Below, piece by piece: positions 1 to 7,121 of a stretch of 7,893 nt of DNA. Below the pieces are notes generated by a model. It was given only the letters and a program-made list of their open reading frames with translations, ran no database searches and had not been told where the DNA came from. The DNA comes from Bacteroidia bacterium (lineage in GTDB: Bacteria > Bacteroidota > Bacteroidia > Flavobacteriales > Flavobacteriaceae). The stretch lies in NCBI GenBank assembly GCA_030429325.1, contig JAUICT010000086.1:1-7893 (forward strand), read 5' to 3'. The position numbers and the translations under genes were made by a program. Position 1 is the first letter of the stretch. The number at the start of each line of letters is the position of its first letter.

Positions 1-1
1 G

Positions 2-172
2 AGCTTCGATGATAGCAGAATTTTTTACCGTAAGAGCTTTCAGTTTCTTAGTGTACCCTTTAAAGATATCCTCAGGAAATATTTGTGAGAAACCCAAAGC
101 TTTTTCATGTCTATTTTATACATTTTCGGCTGTAGGATTCATTGATAAAACTTCAACCTTTGCGTACTTTTT
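2..172 (-). pseudogene. Possible decayed or truncated coding remnant at the left edge
   Basis: On the minus strand, one frame reads about 18 codons (172 down to 119), meets an in-frame TAA at 116-118, then stays open for 38 codons to the window edge. The translated pieces (ending near KVEVLSMNPTAENV, then after the stop beginning NRHEKALGFSQIFPEDIF) have a protein-like composition and sit in the same frame across the stop. That would fit a gene inactivated by a nonsense change, or chance. A TAG at 173-175 closes the frame upstream. An ATG lies at 140-142 (minus strand), so a start just before the stop would give only eight residues. I do not recognise the family. The PTAEN string recalls a motif seen in 6-pyruvoyl-tetrahydropterin synthase-like enzymes, but the surrounding residues do not follow that family. 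Confidence 0.22.
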
Positions 173-350
173 CTATTGGTTGTAGAAGATTCTTCCAGTT
201 ACGCAAAAAATTCCCAATAAACCTCAAGAAATGGCCATAAAGTCGGTAAATCAGAAGTGGGTTTAGTAGTTTGATAAAAAAATCTATCACATTTACATGC
301 AACCTTAATACATTTATATCATCCATCTATATATAATAGAACCATACTTT
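173..350. other. Gene-free leader upstream of the lipoprotein gene
   Basis: This AT-rich stretch has no supported coding frame. TACATTTA at 309-316 matches 7 of 8 positions of the Bacteroidota -7 element (TAnnTTTG) and would place a transcript start about 30 bases before the lipoprotein ATG at 351. No TTG -33 element is found at the usual 17-23 base spacing; the nearest TTTG (270-273) is too far away. The promoter is therefore only a weak candidate. No Shine-Dalgarno sequence precedes the ATG. Confidence 0.3.
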
Positions 351-869
351 ATGAGAAAAAATGCTTTAATGGCCCTTGCAACGCTGGCAATGGGAGTTGT
401 TATGACTGCTTGCAATTCTGATGATGGAGCGGATTGTCCGGAAGATTTTACCGGAGCCCTCACCGCAAATGAGCAAAAATTGGTTGGAACATGGTCTCTC
501 TCCGCCATAGTTTCGGTGGAAGAAGTTGATATCACCGATGATGGCGAAGATAATCCCAGTAATGATATATATGCCCAATATTCGGATTGTCAAAAGAGCA
601 CTTTCTACACATTTAATGCCGATAGATCATACCAAATTGGCCAAGAAGGAAATTTTGAAGGGTGCGAAAATGCGGCTACAACCGAGGGGAACTGGCAATT
701 AGTTTCACAGACCTTGAGTCTGTTAAGGAACTGTACGCTTCAAAATATTACCACTTCTTTCAGTGCAGATGAAACTACCTTTAGTTTTTCGGATAACTAT
801 ACCGTGACCGAGGTAAATGGAAATTCCGTACAGACCGTAATTACCTTTACGTATAGCTTAAACCCTTAA
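351..869 (+). CDS. Small lipocalin-like lipoprotein, likely surface or periplasmic
   Basis: This 172-residue protein begins with a lipoprotein signal peptide: basic MRKN, a hydrophobic core, and the lipobox MTAC with the lipidated cysteine at residue 21. The residues right after it (NSDD) are polar and acidic, which resembles the lipoprotein export signal of Bacteroidota and suggests transfer to the cell surface. The mature part carries L-x-GTW at about 44-48, a Cys-centred strand ending in YTFNADRSY (about 80-94) and a later GNW (113-115). This is the usual layout of lipocalin-like small beta-barrel domains of Bacteroidota, most of which have no known ligand. Four further cysteines (29, 80, 105, 128) could form two disulfides. 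The ATG at 351 is the only start that keeps a full signal peptide. The gene stands alone, 283 bases before the lyase, and nothing ties it functionally to the sugar locus. The family call rests on short motifs; the lipoprotein call is firm. Confidence 0.75.
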   Translation: MRKNALMALATLAMGVVMTACNSDDGADCPEDFTGALTANEQKLVGTWSLSAIVSVEEVDITDDGEDNPSNDIYAQYSDCQKSTFYTFNADRSYQIGQEGNFEGCENAATTEGNWQLVSQTLSLLRNCTLQNITTSFSADETTFSFSDNYTVTEVNGNSVQTVITFTYSLNP

Positions 870-1137
870 ACCTGGGTTGGTAGGGATATAGCTTTTGGCA
901 ATTTTCAACGTCCTATATACCTTCCACTCAGATTGGTTTAAAAAGAGTAAAGACCGGTTCATTTGCGTAAGTAAACCAATAGCAGGGAATTAATATGCTC
1001 AGTTCTCACTTCTAACAAGTATTATAGTCCATACCGAATTGTCACTAAAAAGAGCGCTCAAGAATACTCGCGGGCAGTAGGGGAATCAGATATTCTAAAA
1101 TTTTATTTGATAAATTATATAAATTGCTTTATTTAGC
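870..1137. other. Gene-free spacer with two inverted repeats
   Basis: No coding frame is supported here on either strand. Thirteen bases after the lipoprotein stop, an imperfect inverted repeat (882-891 with 913-922, nine of ten pairs, 21-base loop) could fold in the transcript, but no run of T follows, so it is not a canonical terminator. A perfect 9-bp inverted repeat (932-940 with 972-980) follows. GAGCGCTC at 1052-1059 is a perfect 8-bp palindrome of unknown meaning. The part from about 1091 on is very AT-rich and must hold the lyase promoter, although no convincing TTG plus TAnnTTTG pair is visible; TAAATTGC at 1120-1127 is the nearest partial match (6 of 8). Confidence 0.5.
932..980. 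repeat. Perfect 9-bp inverted repeat, 31-base spacer
   Basis: ATTGGTTTA at 932-940 is the exact reverse complement of TAAACCAAT at 972-980. The spacer contains the palindrome ACCGGT (953-958). There is no T-tract after it, and the loop is long for a terminator. It may be a regulatory structure or the chance product of AT-rich DNA. Confidence 0.4.
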
Positions 1138-1140
1138 AAT
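1123..1140. repeat. Short inverted repeat abutting the lyase operator
   Basis: ATTGCT (1123-1128) and AGCAAT (1135-1140) form a perfect 6-bp inverted repeat with a 6-base loop. It ends inside the first bases of the operator palindrome at 1138-1154. It lies where the lyase promoter or transcript start is expected, so it could be a second protein site or a small 5' hairpin in the mRNA. The short length allows chance. Confidence 0.35.
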
Positions 1141-1154
1141 ATGTAATACATAAT
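1138..1154. promoter_or_regulatory. Operator palindrome at the lyase start, probable GntR/FCD site
   Basis: AATATGTAATACATAAT contains the perfect 13-bp palindrome TATGTA-A-TACATA (1140-1152, single central base). It matches the site before susC (2099-2115) at 15 of 17 positions; over the overlapping 20 bases 1140-1159 and 2101-2120 the match is 18 of 20. The GT-NNN-AC core agrees with the general pattern TNGTNNNACNA known for FadR-subfamily GntR regulators, though the outer bases are ATGT/ACAT. The site overlaps the first two bases of the ATG at 1153, so a bound protein would block transcription just downstream of the promoter. Binding by the regulator at 7144-7872 is inferred from proximity and motif type. 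Confidence 0.65.
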
Positions 1155-2082
1155 GCAAATGAAAAATTTAATAGCAGCCACCTACGCTCCAATGCAGAAA
1201 GACGTATCCTTGAATCTATCTAATATTAAAGATTATGCAGGGTTTTTAACTGATAATGGGGTAAGTGGAGCATTTGTGAACGGTTCAACAGGAGATTTTA
1301 CATCCTTGAGCATTACGGAGCGCAAACAATTAATAGAAGCTTGGGCCAAAAATAAACCCAAAGAATTTTACCTGATCAACCATGTGGGGCATACCAATTT
1401 GCGTGAATCCAAGGAACTGGCAGAACATTCATCTGATAAAGTGGATGCTATTGCGGCTTTACCTCCTTTTTACTTTAAACCCAGAACAATGGATGATTTG
1501 CTCCATTATTGCAAAGAAGTAGCACTATCTGCTCCCAATATTCCTTTCTATTACTATCACATACCAGTATTGACAAGGGTAGATTTTTTGATGGCCGATT
1601 TTTTGGAAAAGGCCACGACCAAGATCCCAAATTTTGCAGGGATCAAATACACCAATGATCATATGCAAGATTTCGGTAAATGCTTAAAGTATGATTCCCA
1701 AAAAGCAAAACTCTTCTTTGGGATAGATGAAAAATTTTTGGATAGTCTGATAGCTGGAGCCACAGGGTGGGTGGGTAGTACCTATAACCATTTGGCTCCA
1801 TTGTATATAGATATTGCTTCCTACGTATCTCAAGGTGAAATGGAAAAAGCAAAACTCCTTCAGGCTAAGGCTATTTCTTTTGTCAACATTTTAGAGTCTT
1901 TGGGAGGATTCCATGGGGGTAGTAAAAGCTTGATGAAATCATTTGGATTGGATATGGGCCCCAGTCGCTTTCCGCATAAGGCTTTTGATGATGAAAAGAT
2001 GAACAGGGCAAAACTACTTTTTGAAAAAGAAGAAATATCGGAATGTATGTCCAAGCCATTTTATCAAGATACAGCACGGTAG
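1153..2082 (+). CDS. nanA: N-acetylneuraminate lyase-type aldolase (DHDPS/NAL family)
   Basis: This 309-residue protein is a class I (Schiff-base) aldolase of the dihydrodipicolinate synthase/N-acetylneuraminate lyase family, predicted to be a cytoplasmic TIM barrel that cleaves a sialic-acid-like substrate to pyruvate and a hexosamine. Visible landmarks are the carboxylate-binding loop NGSTGD (43-48), the YYYHIP segment with the expected catalytic Tyr135, the Schiff-base lysine in GIKYTND (Lys165), G-I-D-E at 190-193, and GSTYN at 208-212. The G-x-D-E and GSTYN motifs match residues that contact the sugar chain in Escherichia coli sialic acid lyase, and YYYHIP, FVNG and the AAT-x-x-PM start resemble vertebrate NPL. 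Asp48 replaces the glutamate usual in GSTGE. There are two candidate starts, 1153 and 1159; neither has a ribosome site, and the second gives the more family-like MKNLIAAT. It lies 88 bases before susC, with its own operator. Substrate specificity could also be for another keto-deoxy sugar acid. Confidence 0.88.
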   Translation: MQMKNLIAATYAPMQKDVSLNLSNIKDYAGFLTDNGVSGAFVNGSTGDFTSLSITERKQLIEAWAKNKPKEFYLINHVGHTNLRESKELAEHSSDKVDAIAALPPFYFKPRTMDDLLHYCKEVALSAPNIPFYYYHIPVLTRVDFLMADFLEKATTKIPNFAGIKYTNDHMQDFGKCLKYDSQKAKLFFGIDEKFLDSLIAGATGWVGSTYNHLAPLYIDIASYVSQGEMEKAKLLQAKAISFVNILESLGGFHGGSKSLMKSFGLDMGPSRFPHKAFDDEKMNRAKLLFEKEEISECMSKPFYQDTAR

Positions 2083-2098
2083 CAAAAAAATTTAATGA

Positions 2099-2115
2099 AT
2101 TATGTTATACATAAT
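2099..2115. promoter_or_regulatory. Operator palindrome before susC, probable GntR/FCD site
   Basis: ATTATGT (2099-2105) and ACATAAT (2109-2115) form a perfect 7-bp inverted repeat around the spacer TAT. It is the second copy of the site at the lyase start. It lies 12 bases upstream of the -7-like element at 2127-2134, so it covers the region where a -33 element would be contacted. Binding there would be expected to repress susCD. The identity of the bound protein is inferred. Confidence 0.7.
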
Positions 2116-2126
2116 ACAAAAATTAA

Positions 2127-2134
2127 TATATTCG
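2127..2134 (+). promoter_or_regulatory. Candidate Bacteroidota -7 promoter element for susCD
   Basis: TATATTCG matches TAnnTTTG at all but one defined base. It would give a transcript start near 2140 and a leader of about 30 bases before the susC ATG at 2171. No clean TTG -33 element is present at the right distance; that region is occupied by the operator palindrome. Confidence 0.45.
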
Positions 2135-2170
2135 CCTTCATAACACTTAGATAATCAAACTTTAAAATCT

Positions 2171-5100
2171 ATGAAACTCTCAAACTATGTAGAAAAATGC
2201 ACAAGGAGCAATTTGTGGGAGTGCCCTTGGAAAAAGGGAAGACTTACTTATTTTTTCTTCTTTGCTTTGTTAAGCCTGTTTTCAGCCACTATGTACGGTC
2301 AGGAAGTACGGGTAACTGGTAATGTAACAGGTACGGATGGTGTTCCCTTGCCGGGAGCCACTGTTTTGGTAAAGAACACTTCAAATGGTACCCAGACAGA
2401 CTTCGATGGAAATTATGTCATTGAAGCAAGTTCCGGCGATATTTTGGTGTTCAGTTATATTGGGTTTACTACCCAAGAAATTTCGGTTACCAACCAAACC
2501 AACATCGATGTGATTTTAGCCGAAAACACAGCTATGCTGGATGAAGTTGTGGTAACAGGATATGGTAGCCAGTCAAGAGCTACGTTAACCTCTTCTGTGG
2601 CAAAGTTGGACACCCAAGTTTTGGAAAGTGCCACACGTTCCAACCCGGCCACGGCCTTGCAAGGGACTATTGCCGGTTTACGGGTGACCAATACTACGGG
2701 GCAACCTGGATCTACTCCAGAAATTGTACTGCGTGGAGGAACCAATTTTAGTGGTAGTGACTCACCACTGATTTTAGTCGATGGAGTTCCCAGCTCTTTT
2801 TATGCCCTAAACTCAGATGATATTGAGTCGATGGAGGTCTTAAAAGATGCGGCGGCAACGGCCATTTATGGTGCACGATCGGCCAATGGAGTTATTTTGA
2901 TCACTACCAAGTCGGGTAAATCAGGTAAGTCTTCTATTAATTATAAGTACAGATACAGTATAAACAATGAGCGGAACGACCAGAAATATATTGGTGCCGC
3001 AGATCATATCAACTACAATAGGCAATCAGTGGCTTGGTATCGTGAGGCAACAGCTAATCCAGGCGCATTTAGTGCCTTTTTGGACGGTAACCATAGTGCG
3101 GCCACAGGGAACAATGCCACAAATGACCCCTTTACCACGCAATTGTTGACCTCGGATAATCAATACCTTCTTAATCAGCCAGGATGGCAATCCATTCCGG
3201 ATATTTTAAACCCTGGTCAACAGATTCTATTTTATGACAATAAGGATGTGGGGGACCGAATTTATCAAACCAGTGAATCCAAGGACCATTATATATCCTT
3301 TGATGGCGGCAACGAAAAAGGCACATACTACTTAGGATTGGGCCTTTTGGATAACGATGGACTTACATTGGGTACAGGTTTTAAAAGGTATTCCGGAAAG
3401 TTTAGTGGGTCTTACAAGATCAGTGACAGGGTAAAGGTAAACTCCAACATTTTATATTCCCATTCCAATTTAAGCCTAGGCGGATTGGGTAATGAAGATA
3501 CCGTGTTCAGAAGGTTCCAAGGACAGGCTGCAACTTCCAGAACTTATGACAGCAACCCTGATGGAACTTGGTCCGATCAATATGCAGTAGGGCAGAACCA
3601 AGGTTTTGGTAACCCTCTGTATTATCAGGATAAGTTTGTAAGAAAGAACTTGGAACAGCGTTTAACAGCTTCAGTAGGCCTCGATTGGAATCTAATGGAT
3701 GAATTGAAATTCTCTTTGAGCGGAAGCCACTTTACCATTAATGACCATAACGAGAGTTTTAACAAGGCCTATAGAGTGGGCAGCACCACTGGGCCTTTGC
3801 GTACAGGTCGTGAAGCAAGTGTTAGTTTGGAAAGGACCCTGAGAAACCAGTTGACTGGAACCTTGAGCTACATTAAGTCTTTTGGTAACCATAATGTCAA
3901 TGCATTGGTTGGGACTGAATATTTTAAGGATAATGTTTTTCAAACATCGGCTGGTACAAGAAATTCACCAACGGATTTGATCCAGACACTCAATGCAGGA
4001 GCCGAAGCTAATGGCATTCCTTACAGTTTTGAAACAGAGTACGTGATTACTTCAACTTTTGGAAGATTGTTATATGATTACGACAATAAATATCTGGTTG
4101 GGTTTACATTCAGAAATGATGGTTCTTCAAGATTGGGCAACAATAAGTTTGGGTTCTTTCCAGGGGTATCACTTGGTTGGAATGCGCACAACGAAGACTT
4201 CTTCCAAAATTCAGGGTTGGGCAAGGCCATAAGCATATTTAAACCTAGATTGAGTTACGGTGTAAACGGGAATCAAGATGTTTTGAGCAATTATGGGGTA
4301 TATGGTTCTTATGGTTCGCAAGGAGTGTACAATGGTCAAACGGGATATGCCAACTCCAGCTTGTCAACACTGGATTTGAAATGGGAAAAAGCAACCACGT
4401 TCAATGTAGGGTTGGATGTGTCTTTGTTTGATAATAGACTGTCGTTCATAGCGGATGTTTATACAAGGGATATCAAGGATAAGTTGGCAAGTCTTACATT
4501 ACCATATTATACGGGCTTTAGTGGTATACTTACCAATAATGGGACCTATAGGAACAAAGGTTTTGAGCTGCAGGTGAATGGCGATATCATCAGAAAAGAT
4601 GGTTTTGCCTGGAGTATGGGGGCAACCATTACTTCCAATAAGAACTATGTAGTGGAACTTCCTGAAAATGATAATGATTTGAACAGGCAGGGCGGAACCT
4701 TGATTTGGAATCCTGCTACGGGCCAAGAAGAGTGGGTCGGAGGACTTCAGGAAGGACAGCGTTACGGCGGAGACTTGGTTGTGGCCTTCGAACAGGAGTC
4801 TATTTATGCCAACCAGGCCGAGGCTGATGCCGATAATGGCATTACCGACGAGTATGTGCCCGGGGCCAGCCGTAACCAAAGATGGGCAGGTGATGTAAAG
4901 TGGGTAGATCAAAATGGGGATGGCATAATCAATAACCTTGACAGAAAGGTCATAGGGCGTACCACACCAGATTTTATCGGAGGTTTCAACACGAGCCTTA
5001 CCTATAAAAACTTTAGTCTGTTCGTTCAAACGGATTTTGCTACAGGGCACTTGGTATGGAACCATATCAGAAATAAGGGATATGCACAGACGCAGGGTAA

Positions 5101-5476
5101 TTTGGAACAACCCATCGAGGTCTTGGATTCATGGACACCTGACAACACCGATACTGACTGGCCCCGTTTTGTGTTCGTAAACGGAACCAAGAACGTCTGG
5201 AGGGGAAGCGAAAGTGTAGGAAGTTTGCAGACCGAAGGCAACGAAAAGTTTTGGGAAAAAGGGGATTATTTGGCCTTGAGGGAGGTAACGTTGACGTACA
5301 ATGTGCCTACTGAATATTTTAATGACGTAATTAAAAGGTTGAGCATCAATCTAACAGGAACCAACCTACATTATTTTAAGAGTATGAGCGGGGATACCCC
5401 TGAGGTTGGTGGTGTACAGTACGGTGAATTTCCAGTACCCAAAACCATTACCATTGGACTTAACGTAACATTTTAA
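2171..5476 (+). CDS. SusC/RagA-family TonB-dependent outer-membrane transporter
   Basis: This 1101-residue protein, of normal length for SusC, forms the outer-membrane barrel that imports glycans captured by its SusD partner using TonB energy. A signal peptide has its hydrophobic core at about 26-39 and probable cleavage near MYGQ (41-44). A carboxypeptidase-regulatory-like domain follows (about 45-120, with PGATVLVK and TDFDGNY), then the conserved DEVVVTGYG stretch (124-132), the plug domain (about 135-250, with ILVDGVP and AAATAIYGARSANGVI), and a long barrel ending in the usual aromatic residue (GLNVTF). A DxNxDG-type acidic loop at 913-924 may bind calcium. No STN domain is present, so signalling through an anti-sigma factor is not expected. 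The N-terminal region before the hydrophobic core is long (about 25 residues, two cysteines), and no other suitable start exists. It has an operator and promoter just upstream and lies 12 bases from susD, so the two are co-transcribed. Substrate is inferred from the neighbouring lyase. Confidence 0.96.
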   Translation: MKLSNYVEKCTRSNLWECPWKKGRLTYFFFFALLSLFSATMYGQEVRVTGNVTGTDGVPLPGATVLVKNTSNGTQTDFDGNYVIEASSGDILVFSYIGFTTQEISVTNQTNIDVILAENTAMLDEVVVTGYGSQSRATLTSSVAKLDTQVLESATRSNPATALQGTIAGLRVTNTTGQPGSTPEIVLRGGTNFSGSDSPLILVDGVPSSFYALNSDDIESMEVLKDAAATAIYGARSANGVILITTKSGKSGKSSINYKYRYSINNERNDQKYIGAADHINYNRQSVAWYREATANPGAFSAFLDGNHSAATGNNATNDPFTTQLLTSDNQYLLNQPGWQSIPDILNPGQQILFYDNKDVGDRIYQTSESKDHYISFDGGNEKGTYYLGLGLLDNDGLTLGTGFKRYSGKFSGSYKISDRVKVNSNILYSHSNLSLGGLGNEDTVFRRFQGQAATSRTYDSNPDGTWSDQYAVGQNQGFGNPLYYQDKFVRKNLEQRLTASVGLDWNLMDELKFSLSGSHFTINDHNESFNKAYRVGSTTGPLRTGREASVSLERTLRNQLTGTLSYIKSFGNHNVNALVGTEYFKDNVFQTSAGTRNSPTDLIQTLNAGAEANGIPYSFETEYVITSTFGRLLYDYDNKYLVGFTFRNDGSSRLGNNKFGFFPGVSLGWNAHNEDFFQNSGLGKAISIFKPRLSYGVNGNQDVLSNYGVYGSYGSQGVYNGQTGYANSSLSTLDLKWEKATTFNVGLDVSLFDNRLSFIADVYTRDIKDKLASLTLPYYTGFSGILTNNGTYRNKGFELQVNGDIIRKDGFAWSMGATITSNKNYVVELPENDNDLNRQGGTLIWNPATGQEEWVGGLQEGQRYGGDLVVAFEQESIYANQAEADADNGITDEYVPGASRNQRWAGDVKWVDQNGDGIINNLDRKVIGRTTPDFIGGFNTSLTYKNFSLFVQTDFATGHLVWNHIRNKGYAQTQGNLEQPIEVLDSWTPDNTDTDWPRFVFVNGTKNVWRGSESVGSLQTEGNEKFWEKGDYLALREVTLTYNVPTEYFNDVIKRLSINLTGTNLHYFKSMSGDTPEVGGVQYGEFPVPKTITIGLNVTF

Positions 5477-5488
5477 AAAAATACAGAA

Positions 5489-6994
5489 ATGAGAAAGTAT
5501 ATCGTAATATTAACAGTCGCGCTGGGCCTCTTTGCTTGTGAAAGCGAATTGGAACTGGTTGCACCAAGTCAATTGACAACTGCCGGATATTGGGATACCG
5601 AAGAAGGCGCAAGGACAGCACATACGGGAATGTTTGCGAATTTAAGGGATGCATTTGGAACCTTATGGTTGTTCGGAGAAATACGAAGCGATGTATGGGG
5701 AGGAAGAACCTATGAATCGCCAGCAAATGTGTCATTGATAGAATCGAGCTTTACGGTCTCAACCGCTCCTTTTGGAGGTTGGGCAGGATTGTATACCCAG
5801 ATTCATCGGATCAATGACTTTTTGATCAATGTGCCGGGAATAGATTTTGTCAACGAATCCGATAAAGATCATCTAATTGGTCAAGCCTACGGATTAAGGG
5901 CATTGTATTACTACACTTTATTGAAAACCTGGGGTGATGTGCCTATCATCTTGGAACCTTTGGCAACCGTTGACCCAGCCGAATTAAGTAGGGAAAGATC
6001 GCCCCAAAGTGATGTTATGGCCCTCATAAAATCGGATATTGAAGCTTCGTTGAACGCTTTTGGTTCGGACAATAGTTTTTGGGCGGGCAACAAGAATTTT
6101 TGGAGCAAGGCGGCCACCTTAGCGCTCAAAGGCGATGTCTATATATGGTCTGGGAATTTAATGGGAGGTGGAAATGCCGACCTTACTGAGGCCAAAACGG
6201 CTCTACAACAAATCGCTTCTTTTGGGATAAGCCTGGAACCCAGCATCGATAATTTGTGGGGAGTGCCAAACGAAGGAAACAGTGAGTTTATTTTTGCTGT
6301 TCAGTACCAGCGTGATGAAGCCTCGAATATTTATAACAGTTTTACAGGGAGAAGTACGGAAATCAATCCCCAGTTCAACGCTGCGGGAGAATCCATGGCC
6401 GATTTTATTATTGCAGGGGCAAATAGATATGGACAATCCGAGAAAACCATTTTATTGTTGGATGACAATGACGATGCCCGAAAGGATGCAACATTCATTA
6501 GATTGTATACGGATGACAATGGCGGAGCCGGTTATCCCACCTATAGCGAACCAACATATTTTGGGTCCATATTCAAAAAGTTTTTGGGCCAAGTAGATGG
6601 CTCTGAACGAATTTTTGAAAATGATGTGCCATTGTACAGATATGCTGATGTACTCTTGTTATTGGCCGAAGCCAAGAACCTTCTTGGGGAAGACCCCTCT
6701 GCGGAAATCAACCAAATACGTCAAAGGGCTTATGGCGAAAATTATGAGCCTGGTACCCATGCCTATGTGAATGGTTCCCAAACCGCCAATGCCAATGCTA
6801 TTTTGAATGAGCGTTATAAGGAGTTTATTGGTGAGGGAAAACGTTGGTGGGATCTAAGACGTGCCGGAGACAGCTTTGTGATAGATAATGTAAGTTTTCT
6901 TAACTCTGGCGATGAGTATAAATTGATATTGCCCATTACGGAAGATATGATAGGAAGAAACCCATTGTTGGAACAAACACCCGGATGGCAATAA
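5489..6994 (+). CDS. SusD/RagB-family glycan-binding surface lipoprotein
   Basis: This 501-residue protein is the SusD partner of the preceding SusC and should cap the transporter barrel at the cell surface, binding the incoming sugar. It starts with a short lipoprotein signal peptide whose lipobox LFAC places the lipidated cysteine at 17, followed by the acidic ESELEL stretch typical of surface export. Family marks are an N-terminal SusD segment (about 20-120), the TPR-type helix with GLRALYYYTLLKTWGDVP (135-152), a second helix WSKAATLALKGDVYIWSG (205-222), LYRYADVLLLLAEA in the C-terminal half, and the near-universal ERYKEFIGEGKRWWDLRR (441-458). It closes with LPITEDMIGRNP and a PGW end, so it is complete. 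The start follows the susC stop by 12 bases, with an A-rich leader and no Shine-Dalgarno sequence. A strong terminator follows, so this is the last gene of the unit. The ligand cannot be read from the sequence. Confidence 0.96.
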   Translation: MRKYIVILTVALGLFACESELELVAPSQLTTAGYWDTEEGARTAHTGMFANLRDAFGTLWLFGEIRSDVWGGRTYESPANVSLIESSFTVSTAPFGGWAGLYTQIHRINDFLINVPGIDFVNESDKDHLIGQAYGLRALYYYTLLKTWGDVPIILEPLATVDPAELSRERSPQSDVMALIKSDIEASLNAFGSDNSFWAGNKNFWSKAATLALKGDVYIWSGNLMGGGNADLTEAKTALQQIASFGISLEPSIDNLWGVPNEGNSEFIFAVQYQRDEASNIYNSFTGRSTEINPQFNAAGESMADFIIAGANRYGQSEKTILLLDDNDDARKDATFIRLYTDDNGGAGYPTYSEPTYFGSIFKKFLGQVDGSERIFENDVPLYRYADVLLLLAEAKNLLGEDPSAEINQIRQRAYGENYEPGTHAYVNGSQTANANAILNERYKEFIGEGKRWWDLRRAGDSFVIDNVSFLNSGDEYKLILPITEDMIGRNPLLEQTPGWQ

Positions 6995-7037
6995 AATCTG
7001 ATTGATTGTTTTGAGTTAGTTTAGTTTAGTTCAAGAG

Positions 7038-7070
7038 AAAGGGGGCTCGACATTGGTCGGCCCCTTTTTA
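7038..7070 (+). terminator. Strong intrinsic terminator after susD
   Basis: The transcript folds into a hairpin: CGAC (7048-7051) with GTCG (7056-7059) around the loop ATTG, a single bulged T at 7047, then GGGGC with GCCCC (7060-7064), extended by A-T pairs into the T run at 7065-7069. The GC-rich stem followed directly by five T residues is a textbook Rho-independent terminator for the susCD transcript. On the minus strand the trailing T-tract is weaker (CCCCCTTTCTC). Confidence 0.9.
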
Positions 7071-7099
7071 TTTCCAGAGGGTCTGAATTAAAGGAAGAA

Positions 7100-7121
7100 G
7101 GGCAATAAAATCTTTTTGCCC
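7100..7121 (-). terminator. Possible terminator for the GntR-family gene
   Basis: GGGCAA (7100-7105) and TTGCCC (7116-7121) form a 6-bp inverted repeat with a 10-base loop, 22 bases beyond the stop of the minus-strand regulator gene. Read on the minus strand, it is followed by a pyrimidine-rich TTCTTCCTTT tract. The stem is short and the tract interrupted, so this is a weak candidate; the stronger hairpin at 7038-7070 might serve both directions. Confidence 0.4.

Noticed and set aside
314..535. Minus-strand frame over the start of the lipoprotein gene
   Set aside because: It overlaps a better supported gene that has a full signal peptide and lipobox, and shows no protein features.
1052..1059. 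GAGCGCTC palindrome in the spacer
   Set aside because: It is a single 8-bp palindrome with no second copy or positional logic, so chance is a sufficient explanation.
2455..2745. Minus-strand frame of 96 codons over the SusC plug region
   Set aside because: It is antisense to conserved plug motifs and has no domain or start context of its own.
4499..5110. Long minus-strand open frame (203 codons) inside susC
   Set aside because: It lies wholly inside a clear SusC coding sequence, has no recognisable motif, and its composition is that of an antisense shadow.
6282..6596. Plus-strand 104-codon frame inside susD
   Set aside because: It is an out-of-frame shadow of a complete SusD gene with no motif of its own.
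1153..6994. Alginate or hexuronate utilisation locus
   Set aside because: FCD regulators and SusCD pairs also occur in such loci, but no alginate lyase, KdgF or KDPG aldolase is present, and the aldolase carries sialic-acid-lyase residues. Kept only as an alternative substrate idea.
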